A model generated the notes under the pieces. It was not told the origin of the DNA and did not search any database. It worked only from the letters and a program-made list of their open reading frames with translations. A stretch of DNA of 64,000 nt from DASTFY01 sp963829955 (GTDB lineage Bacteria > Actinomycetota > Acidimicrobiia > Acidimicrobiales > Ilumatobacteraceae): contig CAWHKS010000026.1 of the NCBI GenBank assembly GCA_963829955.1, positions 1 to 64,000 on the forward strand, in the 5' to 3' direction. The position numbers and the translations under genes are program-made. The first letter of the stretch is position 1. Each line of letters begins with the position of its first letter. This document shows positions 31,958 to 41,780 of this stretch, in pieces.

Positions 31958-33342
31958 CCTTCGCGGTCACGCCTCCGCCGGTGAGCGCCAGCGGATCGAG
32001 CAGCGTCGCGATCTCGGCCTCGTCGAGCAGCCCCTCCTCGCGCACGATCTCGGGCACGGTGCGGCCCTCCGCCATGGCCCGCTTGGCCACCACGGACGCC
32101 CGCTCGTAGCCGATGACCGGGTTGAGCGCGGTGATGAGCGCGGCGGAGGACTCCGCGTAGCGGCGCATCCTCGCCTCGTCCACCTCCAGGCCGGCGATGG
32201 CCCGATCGGCCAGCAGGCGGGCCGAGGAGGCCAGCAGGCGCAGCGACGTCAGCAGGCTGCGGGCCATGACCGGCATGGCGGTGTTGAGCTCGAACGTGGA
32301 GAGCGTGGCCGCGAAGGTCACGGCGGCGTCCTTGCCGACCACCTCGCACGTCACCTGCTGAACGGCCTCGGGGATGACCGGGTTGACCTTGCCCGGCATG
32401 ATCGAGCTGCCCGGCTGCAGCGCGGGGAGCGCCACCTCGGCCAGCCCTGCCGCCGGGCCCGGAGCCCAGCAGGCGGAGGTCGCCGGCCAGCTTGTGCAGC
32501 GACAGGGCCACGACCTTGGCCGCCGCGCTGGCCTCGACCACGGCGTCCTGCGCGGACTGGGCCTCGAAGTGGTCGACGGCCTCGGTCAGGGGCAGGCCCA
32601 TGTCGGACGCCAGCGTGGCGATGACGCCGCGGGCGAAGCGCGGCGGCGCGTTGAGCCCGGTGCCGACCGCGGTGCCACCGAGCGGGAGCTCACCGAGGCG
32701 GGGCAGGACGTCCAGGAGCCGTTCCCGCGCCAGCTCGACCTGCCGGGCCCACCCACCGACCTCCTGGCCGAACGTGACGGGCGCGGCGTCCATCAGGTGC
32801 GTCCGCCCGGCCTTGACGGTGCGGATGTGGGCCTTGGCCAGGCGGCGGAGCTCGGCGTGCAGGTGGTCGAGGGCGGGGATCAGCCGGCGCACGATCAGCC
32901 AGCAGGCGGCCAGCCGCAACGCGGAGGGGAACACGTCGTTCGAGGACTGCGACGCGTTGACGTGGTCGTTGGGGTGGACCGGGGCGCCGAGGCGCTGCGA
33001 GGCCACGCTGGCCAGGACCTCGTTGGCGTTCATGTTGGTGCTCGTGCCCGAGCCGGTCTGGAACACGTCGAGGGGGAAGTGGTCGTCGAACGCGCCGAAC
33101 GACATCTCGGACGCCGCCTCGTGGATGGCCGCGGCCACGTCCTTGGGGATCACCCGGAGGCGGCCGTTGACCGTGGCCGCCACCCCCTTGATCGAGCCCA
33201 GTGCGTGGATCAGCTCGACAGGCACGGTCTCGCCGGAGATCGGGAAGTTCTCGATCGCCCGCTGGGTCTGGGCCCCCCACAGCGCGGCGCTGGGGACCCG
33301 GACCTCGCCCAACGAGTCGTGCTCGATGCGATGGTCGCTCAC
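31902..33342 (-). CDS. fumC: Class II fumarate hydratase (one frameshift)
   Basis: About 480 residues from GTG at 33342 (VSDHRIEHDSLGEV). Fumarase/aspartase superfamily: GSGTSTNMNANEVL, NASQSSNDVFPSAL, GRTHLMDAAPVTFGQE and the signature GSSIMPGKVNPV, read after a frame change near 32455. Metal-independent reversible hydration of fumarate to malate. Its end overlaps the thioredoxin-like gene by 56 bp, so the last 20 residues are doubtful. It is divergent from a class I fumarase 130 bp away. Confidence 0.92.
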
Positions 33343-33471
33343 GCCACCCACGCTAAAGCACCCCACCGGAAGCAAGCTTCCGGCGGGGACCCCGCACGTC
33401 CTACGAATGCTGTCTCCACCTTCGGGTTCCGACCCCCGAGCACAGCTGACGAGGCGGATACCGTGACGGCG

Positions 33472-35106
33472 ATGCCCGAGTTCGAGTACCAGGAGCTGCT
33501 CCCGACCGGCCACGACGAAACGCCGTACCGCCTCCTGACCACCGACGGGGTGTCCACGTTCGACACGCCCGAGGGCCGGTTCCTCAAGGTCGACCCCGAA
33601 GTGCTGACCCTCCTGACCCGCGAGGCCATGCGGGACATCGCCCACCTCCTGCGGCCGGGCCACCTGCAGCAGCTGCGCAGCATCCTCGACGACCCGGAGG
33701 CCTCACCGAACGACCGCTTCGTGGCCCTCGACCTGCTGAAGAACGCCGGCATCGCCGCCGGGGGCGTGCTGCCGATGTGCCAGGACACGGGCACGGCGAT
33801 CGTCAAGGGCAAGCGGGGCCAGTACGTGTTCACCGGCGGCGGGGACGAAGCGGCGATCGCACGCGGCATCTACGACACGTACCTCACCTCCCACCTCCGC
33901 TACTCGCAGATGGCGCCGTTGACCATGTGGGACGAGGTCAACACCGGCACCAACCTGCCGGCCGAGATCAAGATCAGCGCCGTCGACGGGGACACCTACA
34001 AGCTGCTGTTCATGGCCAAGGGCGGCGGCTCGGCCAACAAGAGCTACCTGTTCCAGGAGACGAAGGCGGTGCTGAACGAGGCCAGCATGCTCGCCTTCCT
34101 CGATTCCAAGGTCCGCTCGCTGGGCACCGCCGCCTGCCCGCCGTACCACCTGGCCATCGTGGTCGGAGGCACGTCGGCGGAGATCGCGGTGGAGACGTCC
34201 AAGCTGGCCTCCGCCCGGTACCTCGACACGCTGCCCGAGGAGGGCAACGAGCTCGGCCGGGGCTTCCGGGACCGCGCGCTCGAGCAGAAGGTGCTGGAGC
34301 TGACCCGCCGCACCGGCATCGGCGCCCAGTTCGGCGGCAAGTACTTCTGCCACGACGTGCGGGTGGTCCGGCTGCCCCGCCACGGCGCCAGCTGCCCGGT
34401 CGCCATCGCCGTCTCGTGCTCGGCCGACCGCCAGGCGCTCGGCAAGATCACGGCCGACGGCGTTTTCCTGGAGCAGCTCGAGGCCGATCCGGCCCGCTTC
34501 CTGCCCGAAACCACCCCCGCCGACCTGAGCGGCGACGTGGTGCAGATCGACCTCAACCGGCCGATGAGCGACGTCCGGGCCGAGCTCTCCCGCTACCCGG
34601 TCAAGACGCGGCTGTCGCTGTCCGGGCCGATGATCGTGGCCCGCGACATCGCCCACGCCAAGATCAAGGAGCGGCTCGACGACGGCCTCGGTCTCCCCGA
34701 CTACCTGAAGGACTACGCCGTCTACTACGCCGGCCCGGCCAAGACCCCGGCCGGCTACGCGTCGGGCTCGTTCGGCCCCACCACCGCCGGCCGCATGGAC
34801 AGCTACGTCGACCTCTTCCAGGCCAACGGCGGGAGCTTCGTGATGCTCGCCAAGGGCAACCGCAGCCAGCAGGTGACCGACGCCTGCGCCCGCCACGGCG
34901 GGTTCTACCTGGGCTCGATCGGCGGCCCGGCCGCCCGCCTGGCCCAGGACTGCATCCGGTCCGTCGAGGTGCTCGAGTACCCGGAGCTGGGCATGGAGGC
35001 GGTCTGGAAGATCGAGGTCGAGGACTTCCCGGCCTTCATCGTGGTGGACGACAAGGGCAACGACTTCTTCGCCGACGTCACGCAGCCCGTCACCATCTCC
35101 CGCTGA
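33472..35106 (+). CDS. Class I (iron-sulfur) fumarate hydratase
   Basis: Intact, 544 residues from ATG MPEFEYQELLPTG; an in-frame GTG nine bases upstream is possible. It has the alpha domain (LPMCQDTGTAIVKGKRG, GGGSANKSY, GTAACPPYHLAIVVGGTSAE) and the beta domain (LSLSGPMIVARDIAHAKI, SFGPTTAGRMDSYVD, MLAKGNRSQQV). Cysteines in MCQDTG, GTAACPP and GASCPVAIAVSC are candidates for the 4Fe-4S ligands. Catalyses the same reaction as FumC but is oxygen-sensitive. Confidence 0.93.
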   Translation: MPEFEYQELLPTGHDETPYRLLTTDGVSTFDTPEGRFLKVDPEVLTLLTREAMRDIAHLLRPGHLQQLRSILDDPEASPNDRFVALDLLKNAGIAAGGVLPMCQDTGTAIVKGKRGQYVFTGGGDEAAIARGIYDTYLTSHLRYSQMAPLTMWDEVNTGTNLPAEIKISAVDGDTYKLLFMAKGGGSANKSYLFQETKAVLNEASMLAFLDSKVRSLGTAACPPYHLAIVVGGTSAEIAVETSKLASARYLDTLPEEGNELGRGFRDRALEQKVLELTRRTGIGAQFGGKYFCHDVRVVRLPRHGASCPVAIAVSCSADRQALGKITADGVFLEQLEADPARFLPETTPADLSGDVVQIDLNRPMSDVRAELSRYPVKTRLSLSGPMIVARDIAHAKIKERLDDGLGLPDYLKDYAVYYAGPAKTPAGYASGSFGPTTAGRMDSYVDLFQANGGSFVMLAKGNRSQQVTDACARHGGFYLGSIGGPAARLAQDCIRSVEVLEYPELGMEAVWKIEVEDFPAFIVVDDKGNDFFADVTQPVTISR

Positions 35107-35133
35107 TCCCGCTGAGGGCGGGCCGGTCAGCGG

Positions 35134-36941
35134 TCAGCTGCCGAGCTGTCCTCCACAGCCGGTGACCACCTCGTTCACCTTCGCCTCCAGGCCTTCCGCG
35201 TCGAGGCCCAGGAAGAAGTGGACCATCTGGTTCTCGTCCAGCTCCTCCGCCAGCGGCTTTGCGATGCACTCGGCCAGGTCGGCCTCGGTCCCGCTCAGGG
35301 TGAAGCCCTCCTCGATCTGGCGGCGGAGCATCTCCCGGTCGAGCGCGTAGGCCGAGCCGTCGGTCGGCGCCGACGAACCGTCGTCGGCGGCCGGGCAGGA
35401 GGCCCCGTCCTCCGGCACCTCGAGGTCGACGAGGTAGCCCGTCACCGCGGCGTTGATGCAGTCGGTCTTGGGGAAGGCGGTGTGGCCGTCGCCCTCCCAG
35501 GTGAGGAGGACGGCGTCCTGCAACCGGTCGACCATGGCCGGTGCGTTGGCATAGGGGGTGGCGGGATCGCCGCGGGTCCCGATGACGAGGACCGGTGTCG
35601 CGGTGCCGACCGGCTTGACGGCCGGGAGCGCCTCCGCGGTCTCCGGCCAGCCCGTGCAGGACGGGTTGGGGACCTCGGCCGGGAGCTCCTCGCCGGCGGC
35701 CTTCGTCAGCTCGGCCTTCACCTCGGCCGTGGTCGGGCGGGCGGGGAAGTCGGCGCAGGCCACCGCCCGGAAGGCGTCGAACAGGTTGTCCCACTCACCG
35801 TCGGGACCGCGGCGGTTGAGGTTGTCGGCCAGGCGGATCATGGCCGAGCCGTCACCCGCCGCCGCGTCCTTGAGAGCGACGGCCAGGAACGGCCAGGACG
35901 CGGCGTCGTACAAGCCCGAGGCGACGCCGGTCTCGAGCAGGCCGGACGTGAGCTGCCTGCCCGTCCTCGGACTGCACCGCCGCCGCCGGGATCGGTGCCT
36001 TCTCGACGTCGGCGCGGACCTGCTCGAGCAGGGTCTCGGCCTCCGGTTGCGCCGCGCACTCGGTGGCGGCCTGGCAGGCGTCGTCGAAGCGCGAGAAGGC
36101 GCCGTCGAAGTCCTGGTCGCCGTACCACCCGTTCGACTGCTCGTCATCGGTGCTCAACCCGGAGGCCGGATCGGTGGCGCCGTCCAGCACGAGCGCCCGG
36201 GCCTTGTCCGGGAACAGGCCGGCGTAGGTCGCGCCCAGGGTCGTGCCGTAGCTGAAGCCCAGGTACGTGAGCCCCTCGTCCCCCACCGCCTCCCGCAGCC
36301 GGTCCAGGTCACGCGCGGCGTTGACGGTGCCGAGGTACGGCAGGAGGTCGCCCTGGGCCGCGGCGCACGCCTTGGACGACTCGGCCAGGCGGTTGGCCAT
36401 CGCCGTCACCTCGGCCGGTGTGTCGGGGGTCGGATCGAGGTCGGCCTCCGCGTCCTTCGCCTTGTCGTCCACGCAGTCGACGGCGGTCGACGCGCCCACG
36501 CCGCGAGGATCGAACCCCACGATGTCGAAGCGGGCCTTGACGTTCTCCGGGAGCTCGTCGACGAGGTAGTGGACGGTCTCGATCCCCGAGCCGCCCGGGC
36601 CGCCCGGGTTGACGAAGAGCGAGCCGATCGCGCGTCGACTCGTCGGTGGCCGGAGCCCGCGTGAGGGCGATGGTGATGGTGCGGCTCGACGGATCCGTGT
36701 AGTCGAGGGGCACCTCGACGGTGCCGCACTCCCAGCCCGCCACGTCGTAGTCGTCCGATGGCTCGCACTCCCCCCACTCGACGGGTGCCGCCGGGCCGGC
36801 CGCGGTCGTCTCCGCCGTCGTGGTGCTCGATTCGCCGGTCGGCGCGGACCCGTCCGCGGGCGGTCCGACGGTGACCACGGGAGACGCCGAGCAGGCGCCG
36901 AGCAGCACCGCGGCCACGCACAGGGGCAGTCGTCCGCGCAT
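35134..36941 (-). CDS. Secreted alpha/beta hydrolase, tripeptidyl aminopeptidase type, lipoprotein (frameshifted)
   Basis: About 600 residues from ATG at 36941 (MRGRLPLCVAAVLLG). A lipobox LLGAC predicts membrane anchoring, followed by a Ser/Thr-rich linker. The alpha/beta hydrolase core has NPGGPGGSGIE, FDIVGFDPRGVGAS, the nucleophile GFSYGTTLG, and the C-terminal TAP-like part with IGTRGDPATPYANA and EGDGHTAF providing Asp and His. Frame breaks near 36630 and 35960. It would release tripeptides or N-terminal residues from peptides outside the membrane. Confidence 0.87.
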
Positions 36942-37012
36942 GGGTCACACAGGCTACGGCGACGGAGCGTGGTTTGCCGTCGCGCCCGGCCCACGCGGAT
37001 AGCGTCGGCGCC

Positions 37013-37435
37013 GTGCTGGCCCGTCAGGACGTCGCCCTCCGCTGGGTGGCTCCCGTGGGCGTCGGGGCGGCGGCGGCGGCCGCAGCGCTGTACGTGCGGG
37101 CCGTCGACCCGGCACGCGGCGGCGTGTTCCCGAGCTGCCCATTCCACCGGCTCACCGGCTGGTGGTGCCCCGGCTGCGGCATGACCCGCAGCCTCCACGA
37201 CCTGCTCAGCGGCGATGTCGCCGGGGCGCTGGCGTCCAACCTGTTCCTCCCCGTCGTCGTCCTCCTCGGCGGTTGGCTGTGGCTGGCGTGGCTGTGGCCG
37301 TCGATCACCGGACGCCGGCTGACCGGGTTGCAACGGGTGCCGGACGGGGCGTGGGTCGCGCTCGCTGCGCTCGCCGTGATCTACGGCGTACTCAGGAACG
37401 TTCCATTTGCACCTTTCGACGCGCTGGCCCCCTGA
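37013..37435 (+). CDS. DUF2752 membrane protein
   Basis: Intact, 140 residues from GTG at 37013 (VLARQDVALRWVAPV); a TTG at 36974 is an alternative start. The family signature is CPFHRLTGWWCPGCGMTRSLHDLLSGD in part: the paired cysteines CPGCGMTR followed by an amphipathic segment. Three membrane helices (VAPVGVGAAAAAAAL, LFLPVVVLLGGWLWLAWLW, VALAALAVIYGVL). Function of the family is unknown. Confidence 0.8.
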   Translation: MLARQDVALRWVAPVGVGAAAAAAALYVRAVDPARGGVFPSCPFHRLTGWWCPGCGMTRSLHDLLSGDVAGALASNLFLPVVVLLGGWLWLAWLWPSITGRRLTGLQRVPDGAWVALAALAVIYGVLRNVPFAPFDALAP

Positions 37436-37451
37436 CGGCCCGCCGCGGAGC

Positions 37452-38357
37452 TCAGACGAGCGTCTGCAGCGCGGCCCGGGTCTCGTCCCTCTCGTCCGAG
37501 GAGACGCCGAACTCGGCGGCCACGAAGTCGGTCACCCCGATGTCACTGAGCGCTCCGATCCGGTCCTGGACCTCGGCCGCACTGCCCACGATGGCCAGGT
37601 CCGCCGGACCGGCGACGCCCTCCCGATCCATCATGGCTCGGTAGGAGGGGAGCTGGCCGTAGATGGCGAACACCGTCGAAGCGCGCTCGCGCGCCGCGGC
37701 GGCGTCGGTGGTCACGCAGACGGGCAGCGCGGCAATCACACGCGGTGGCGGGCGTCCCGCCTCCTCCGCGGCGGCTCGGAGCGCCGGCACGGTGAGGTCG
37801 CGCAGCGTGTTGGGACCGACACACCACGTGATGGTCCCGTCGGTCATCGAGCCGGCGAGACGCAACATCTGGGGGCCGAGCGCGGCCACCGCGACGGACG
37901 GAGCGCCCGCGCCGCGGACCGACATCGTGGCGTGCACGCGCAGCGTCTCACCGTCGAAGTCGGCTGCTTCGCCGCGCAGCAACGGCAGGAGGACGGCCAG
38001 GTACTCGCGCAGGTGGCGCACCGGCTTGTCGAACGACAGACCGAACATCCCCTCGATGACGATCTGGTGGGAAAGGCCGATACCCAGGCACAACCGCCCG
38101 TCGCAGGCCGCGTTGGTGCTGAGCGCCTGCTGCGCCAGCGCCGTCGGATGGCGGGGATACGTGGGCACGACACTGGTGCCCAGCTCGATGCCGGGTACCT
38201 CACGACCGGCCACCGCGAGCACGGTGAGCGCATCGTGGCTGAAGATCTGCGAGGCCCAGAACGAGGCGAACCCTTGCTCCTGCGCGGCCCGCACCTCGCC
38301 CACCACTTCGTCGATGGTCCCGTCCACCATCGACCGGCTGAAGATCCCCAGTCGCAT
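37452..38357 (-). CDS. F420-type LLM-class oxidoreductase, second copy
   Basis: Intact, 301 residues, ATG at 38357 (MRLGIFSRSMVDGT). TIM-barrel luciferase-like protein: FASFWASQIFSHDALTVLAVAG, LGTSVVPTYPRHPTALAQQA and LGIGLSHQ match the actinobacterial F420-dependent group related to MSMEG_4879. Substrate unknown. It is convergent with the DUF2752 gene and divergent from the secreted protein gene. With the partial copy at the left edge and a split-barrel protein at 27 kb it points to an F420-using organism. Confidence 0.83.
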   Translation of the reverse strand: MRLGIFSRSMVDGTIDEVVGEVRAAQEQGFASFWASQIFSHDALTVLAVAGREVPGIELGTSVVPTYPRHPTALAQQALSTNAACDGRLCLGIGLSHQIVIEGMFGLSFDKPVRHLREYLAVLLPLLRGEAADFDGETLRVHATMSVRGAGAPSVAVAALGPQMLRLAGSMTDGTITWCVGPNTLRDLTVPALRAAAEEAGRPPPRVIAALPVCVTTDAAAARERASTVFAIYGQLPSYRAMMDREGVAGPADLAIVGSAAEVQDRIGALSDIGVTDFVAAEFGVSSDERDETRAALQTLV

Positions 38358-38473
38358 GGCGGCGGACCGTAGCTCCCCGTAGCCTCGGCGAGAGCGGGGC
38401 GGCGCACGACCAACGAGGGCACGGACCGAGAGCGCGCGAGCCGACGGTACGAGGCGGACCAGGAGGTGCCGTG

Positions 38474-39474
38474 GTGAATCGCAGGCGAACGGGAAGCGGC
38501 TGGCGGTCGGCCTCGTCGTCGCGTTTGCTGCGGCCGGGCTGGCGCTGGCGCCCGTGCGGGCGGGAGCGGTGGCCAACGTCTGCGTCGCCCGCACGTCATC
38601 GAGCCCCGGCAACCTCCGCTGGCCACTCCGTCAGGCCTCCGGCCTCACGTCGCTCGCCGCGGCGCCGAACGTGCTGTTCACCCACAACGACCGCGGCATC
38701 AGGGACAGCCCTGGTCCCGGCGAGGACACGGAGAACGCGGCCGTGTGGGCGATCGGCCTGAACGGGCAGGCGCTGGCCCGCTTCCGGCTGACCTCGGGCG
38801 GCGTTCCCATCCCCTACTTCGACACCGAGGCCATCAGCCGCGACCCGCAGGGCCGGCTGGTGCTCGCCGACACCGGGACGAACGTGGACGCTCGGGTCAC
38901 GGTCGCCCTCTACCGCTTCACGCCGCCCGCGGTCACGGCCGGGCAGGCCTACGTGGAGCAGGACGTCCCCGCCGAGGTCATCCCGCTCGCCTACTACGCC
39001 AACGCCACCACCTCCACCCGCACGAAGCTCAACGTGGAGGCGATGGCCATCGACCCCACCGGCAACGCGTGGTTCGTGCCTCGCAACTCGGGCACGCCGT
39101 ACTCGTACATGGCCACCGCGTCCGCGCTCAACCAGGCCGCCGGAGGCACGACACCCGCCCGCGCCGTGCGCTCGACCCGCCTCGCCGTCGCCGGACCGAT
39201 GACGGACGCCGCCTTCTCGCCGGACGGCACGATGCTCCTGGTCAAGTCCACCTCGACCGTCTACGCCTACGACCTGCGGACCGCTGCGGTCGCCACCGCG
39301 CTCGGGCGCACGCCGTGCGCTGTAGCCACCGCCAACAAGGCCAAGGCGCCGGGGTACGGCGAAGCGATCGTGGCCCGCGACGACGGCAGCTTCGTCACCG
39401 TCGCCGAAGGCTCCAAGACCCAGACGAGCGGCCTCTCCGTCCGCCGTCTGGTCCTTCTCGGTCTGACCGTGTGA
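38474..39474 (+). CDS. Secreted hypothetical protein, beta-propeller-like (N-terminal frameshift)
   Basis: About 333 residues from GTG at 38474, behind AGGAGG. After a lost base near 38503 a clear signal peptide appears: LAVGLVVAFAAAGLALAPVRAGA. The mature part has repeated beta-rich units with FTHNDRGI, RDPQGRLVLADTGTN, NVEAMAIDPTGNAWFVPRNSG, MTDAAFSPDGTMLLVKS, reminiscent of NHL/YncE-type propellers. No catalytic motif seen. The methyltransferase starts 11 bp after its stop. Confidence 0.7.
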
Positions 39475-39484
39475 ACCTGAGCCC

Positions 39485-40246
39485 GTGCAGGGCTACGAAC
39501 CGCAGGCCTACGGCGAGGCGATGGCCGAGGTCTACGACGACTGGTACGCCGACATCTCTGACGCCGATGCCACCGTGGCCGCGGTCGTCGAACTGGTGCG
39601 GGCGGCCGGCGGCGGGTCCGTCCTCGAGCTGGGCGTCGGCACCGGCCGCCTCGCCTTGCCCTTGGCGGCGGCCGGGCTGGACGTCACCGGCATCGACATC
39701 TCCGCGGCCATGCTCGACCGGCTGCGGGCCAAGCCCGGGAGCGAGGGCGTCACGCTCGTCCACGGCGACATGGCCGACGGCCTGCCGGACGGCCCGTTCG
39801 CCGTGGTGCTCGTGGCCTTCAACACGTTCTTCAGCCTGACGAGCGCGGACGCGCAGCAGCGCTGCCTCGCTCACGTGGCCACGCGGCTGGCGCCGGACGG
39901 CCGCTTCGCCCTAGAGGCGTTCGTGCCCGACGAAGAGCTCATCGACGCCGGCTCCCGGGTCGAGCTGCGCTCGCTCAGCAGCGATCGCGTCGTGCTCACC
40001 GTGAGCCGTCACGACGCCGGCCTCCAGCGGGCCGAGGGTCAGTTCGTCGAGCTCACGGAGGCGGGCGGTGTCCGCCTCAGACCGTGGTCGCTGCGCTACG
40101 CCGGCCCGGCCGAGCTGGATCGCATGGCCGCGGAGGCCGGCCTCGCACTGGCCTCACGATGGTCGACGTGGACGGGCACGGTCTTCGACGCCGGGAGCTC
40201 GAACCACGTGTCCCTGTACCGCCAGGCCGGGAGTAGCCACGCCTAG
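39485..40246 (+). CDS. Class I SAM-dependent methyltransferase
   Basis: Intact, 253 residues from GTG at 39485 (VQGYEPQAYGEAMAE). SAM-binding motif I VLELGVGTGRLALPLA, motif II VTGIDISAAMLDRL, and LVHGDMADGLP are plain; NTFFSLTSADAQQRCL follows motif IV. C-terminal beta sheet ends VSLYRQAGSSHA. Substrate unknown. It is followed by galT after 12 bp and preceded closely by the secreted protein gene, so it may be part of a short operon. Confidence 0.85.
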   Translation: MQGYEPQAYGEAMAEVYDDWYADISDADATVAAVVELVRAAGGGSVLELGVGTGRLALPLAAAGLDVTGIDISAAMLDRLRAKPGSEGVTLVHGDMADGLPDGPFAVVLVAFNTFFSLTSADAQQRCLAHVATRLAPDGRFALEAFVPDEELIDAGSRVELRSLSSDRVVLTVSRHDAGLQRAEGQFVELTEAGGVRLRPWSLRYAGPAELDRMAAEAGLALASRWSTWTGTVFDAGSSNHVSLYRQAGSSHA

Positions 40247-40258
40247 GATGGGTTCACC

Positions 40259-41248
40259 GTGAGCCAACTGAGATTGAACCCTTTGAACGGGCGGTGGGTC
40301 ACCATCGTCGCCGAGCGGGCAGAGCGACCGTACGATTTCGCTCCCCGGACGATGCAGGTGGAGGCCGATCCCAGCCGGGCCTGCCCGTTCTGCCCCGGTT
40401 CGGAGGACGCCACCCCGCCGGCGCTCGAGACGCATGGTCGCGACGGGACGTGGCTCGTCCGTGTCGTGCCGAACCGCTATCCCGCCTTCGAGGGTGGGGA
40501 CTCGATGTCCGTGCACAACCTCGGTCCGGTGCACGTGCAGGCGGATGCAAGCGGCATCCACGAGGTGATGATCATCACGCCGGATCACGGCGCCAGTTGG
40601 AAGGACCTCGACGACGAGACGGCGGCGATGGTGATGGCCGCCCTCCGCAACCGCATGGCCGACCACTCCCGTCAGGCCAACATCCGCTACACGCAGGCCA
40701 TCGTCAACCAGGGCCGGGAGGCGGGGGCGTCGCTCTCGCACCCCCACGGCCAGTTGCTGGGCATGCCTTTCGTGCCCGGCGAGATCACCGACGAGGAGCG
40801 GGCCTTTGCCCGGTTCGAGGGCGGCTGCATCCTCTGCGTCACCGCCGAGGCCGAGCTGGCCGACGGGTCCCGCGTGGTCGTGGCCAACAAGGACGTCGTG
40901 GTGGTGTGCCCCTTCTGGAGCGGCACGCCGTACGAGATGCTCATCATCCCCACCCGTCACGAGGCCCACCTGTACGACTCGCCCGACGCCGACCTGTCCG
41001 CGGTCGGGCGGGCGGTCCGTGATGCGCTGACGATGCTCGCCGACCGGCTCGGTGACGTCGCCTACAACCTCGTCTTCCACACCGCTCCTCACCAGCACGA
41101 CGGCGGCTTCCACTGGCACGCCCACCTGTGGCCCAAACTCGTGACCGTCGCCGGCTTCGAGCGGGGCACCGGCGTGATGATCAACATCGCCCCGCCGGAA
41201 GAGGCGGCCCAGGAGCTGCGCTCGGTGGCCCGGGTCGCCCTCGCCTGA
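40259..41248 (+). CDS. galT: Galactose-1-phosphate uridylyltransferase-like HIT-superfamily protein
   Basis: Intact, 329 residues, GTG at 40259 (VSQLRLNPLNGRWVTI). GalT family: RACPFCPGSE (zinc cysteines), VVPNRYPAFEGG, the catalytic HPHGQLLGMPFVP and HWHAHLWPKL. A GalT-like role in sugar-nucleotide metabolism is likely; the family also includes ADP-glucose and other sugar-1-phosphate transferases, which would suit the nearby glycogen genes. Tightly packed after the methyltransferase. Confidence 0.85.
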   Translation: MSQLRLNPLNGRWVTIVAERAERPYDFAPRTMQVEADPSRACPFCPGSEDATPPALETHGRDGTWLVRVVPNRYPAFEGGDSMSVHNLGPVHVQADASGIHEVMIITPDHGASWKDLDDETAAMVMAALRNRMADHSRQANIRYTQAIVNQGREAGASLSHPHGQLLGMPFVPGEITDEERAFARFEGGCILCVTAEAELADGSRVVVANKDVVVVCPFWSGTPYEMLIIPTRHEAHLYDSPDADLSAVGRAVRDALTMLADRLGDVAYNLVFHTAPHQHDGGFHWHAHLWPKLVTVAGFERGTGVMINIAPPEEAAQELRSVARVALA

Positions 41249-41311
41249 GCGTCGCCTGAACCGCGCCTGAGCCTGGCCCGAGCCTCGTTGTCGACCGGCC
41301 GACCGCAGCGC

Positions 41312-41767
41312 ATGCGACGCATCTCCGTGGCCATCGACATCGACGCGCCGCCCGACGAGGTCTGGCGCGTGGTCGAGCCGATCGAGGATCACCCGGACTG
41401 GATGCACGACGCGGTGTCGGTCCGCTTCGCCACCGACCAGACGCGAGGGGTCGGGACGCGCACCCTCGTCGACACCAAGGTCGGGCCCCTCCGCCTCACC
41501 GACCACATGACCATCACGGAGTGGGAGCCCGGCGCGGCCATGGGCGTCGACCACACGGGCGTGGTCACGGGCACCGGCCGCTTCGCGCTGCGAGCCAACG
41601 GACGGGGCGGCACCACCTTCTCCTGGGACGAGGAGCTCCGCTTCCCCTGGTGGCTGGGCGGTCCGGTCGGCGCGCTGGTCGGTGGCCGCGTGCTCGTCAC
41701 CGTGTGGCGCCGCAACCTGAAGGGCCTCAAGGCGCTGGTCGAGGGCGGCGCCGGCCGCGCCGCGTGA
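41312..41767 (+). CDS. SRPBCC (START-like) family protein
   Basis: Intact, 151 residues, ATG at 41312 (MRRISVAIDIDAPPDEV). Polyketide-cyclase/START-like fold: IDAPPDEVWRVVEPIEDHPDWMH at the start and a long C-terminal helix VTVWRRNLKGLKALVEGG. It binds a hydrophobic ligand in this fold; the ligand is unknown. Convergent with the LysR gene. Confidence 0.78.
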   Translation: MRRISVAIDIDAPPDEVWRVVEPIEDHPDWMHDAVSVRFATDQTRGVGTRTLVDTKVGPLRLTDHMTITEWEPGAAMGVDHTGVVTGTGRFALRANGRGGTTFSWDEELRFPWWLGGPVGALVGGRVLVTVWRRNLKGLKALVEGGAGRAA

Positions 41768-41780
41768 CCTCGGCCTGACC

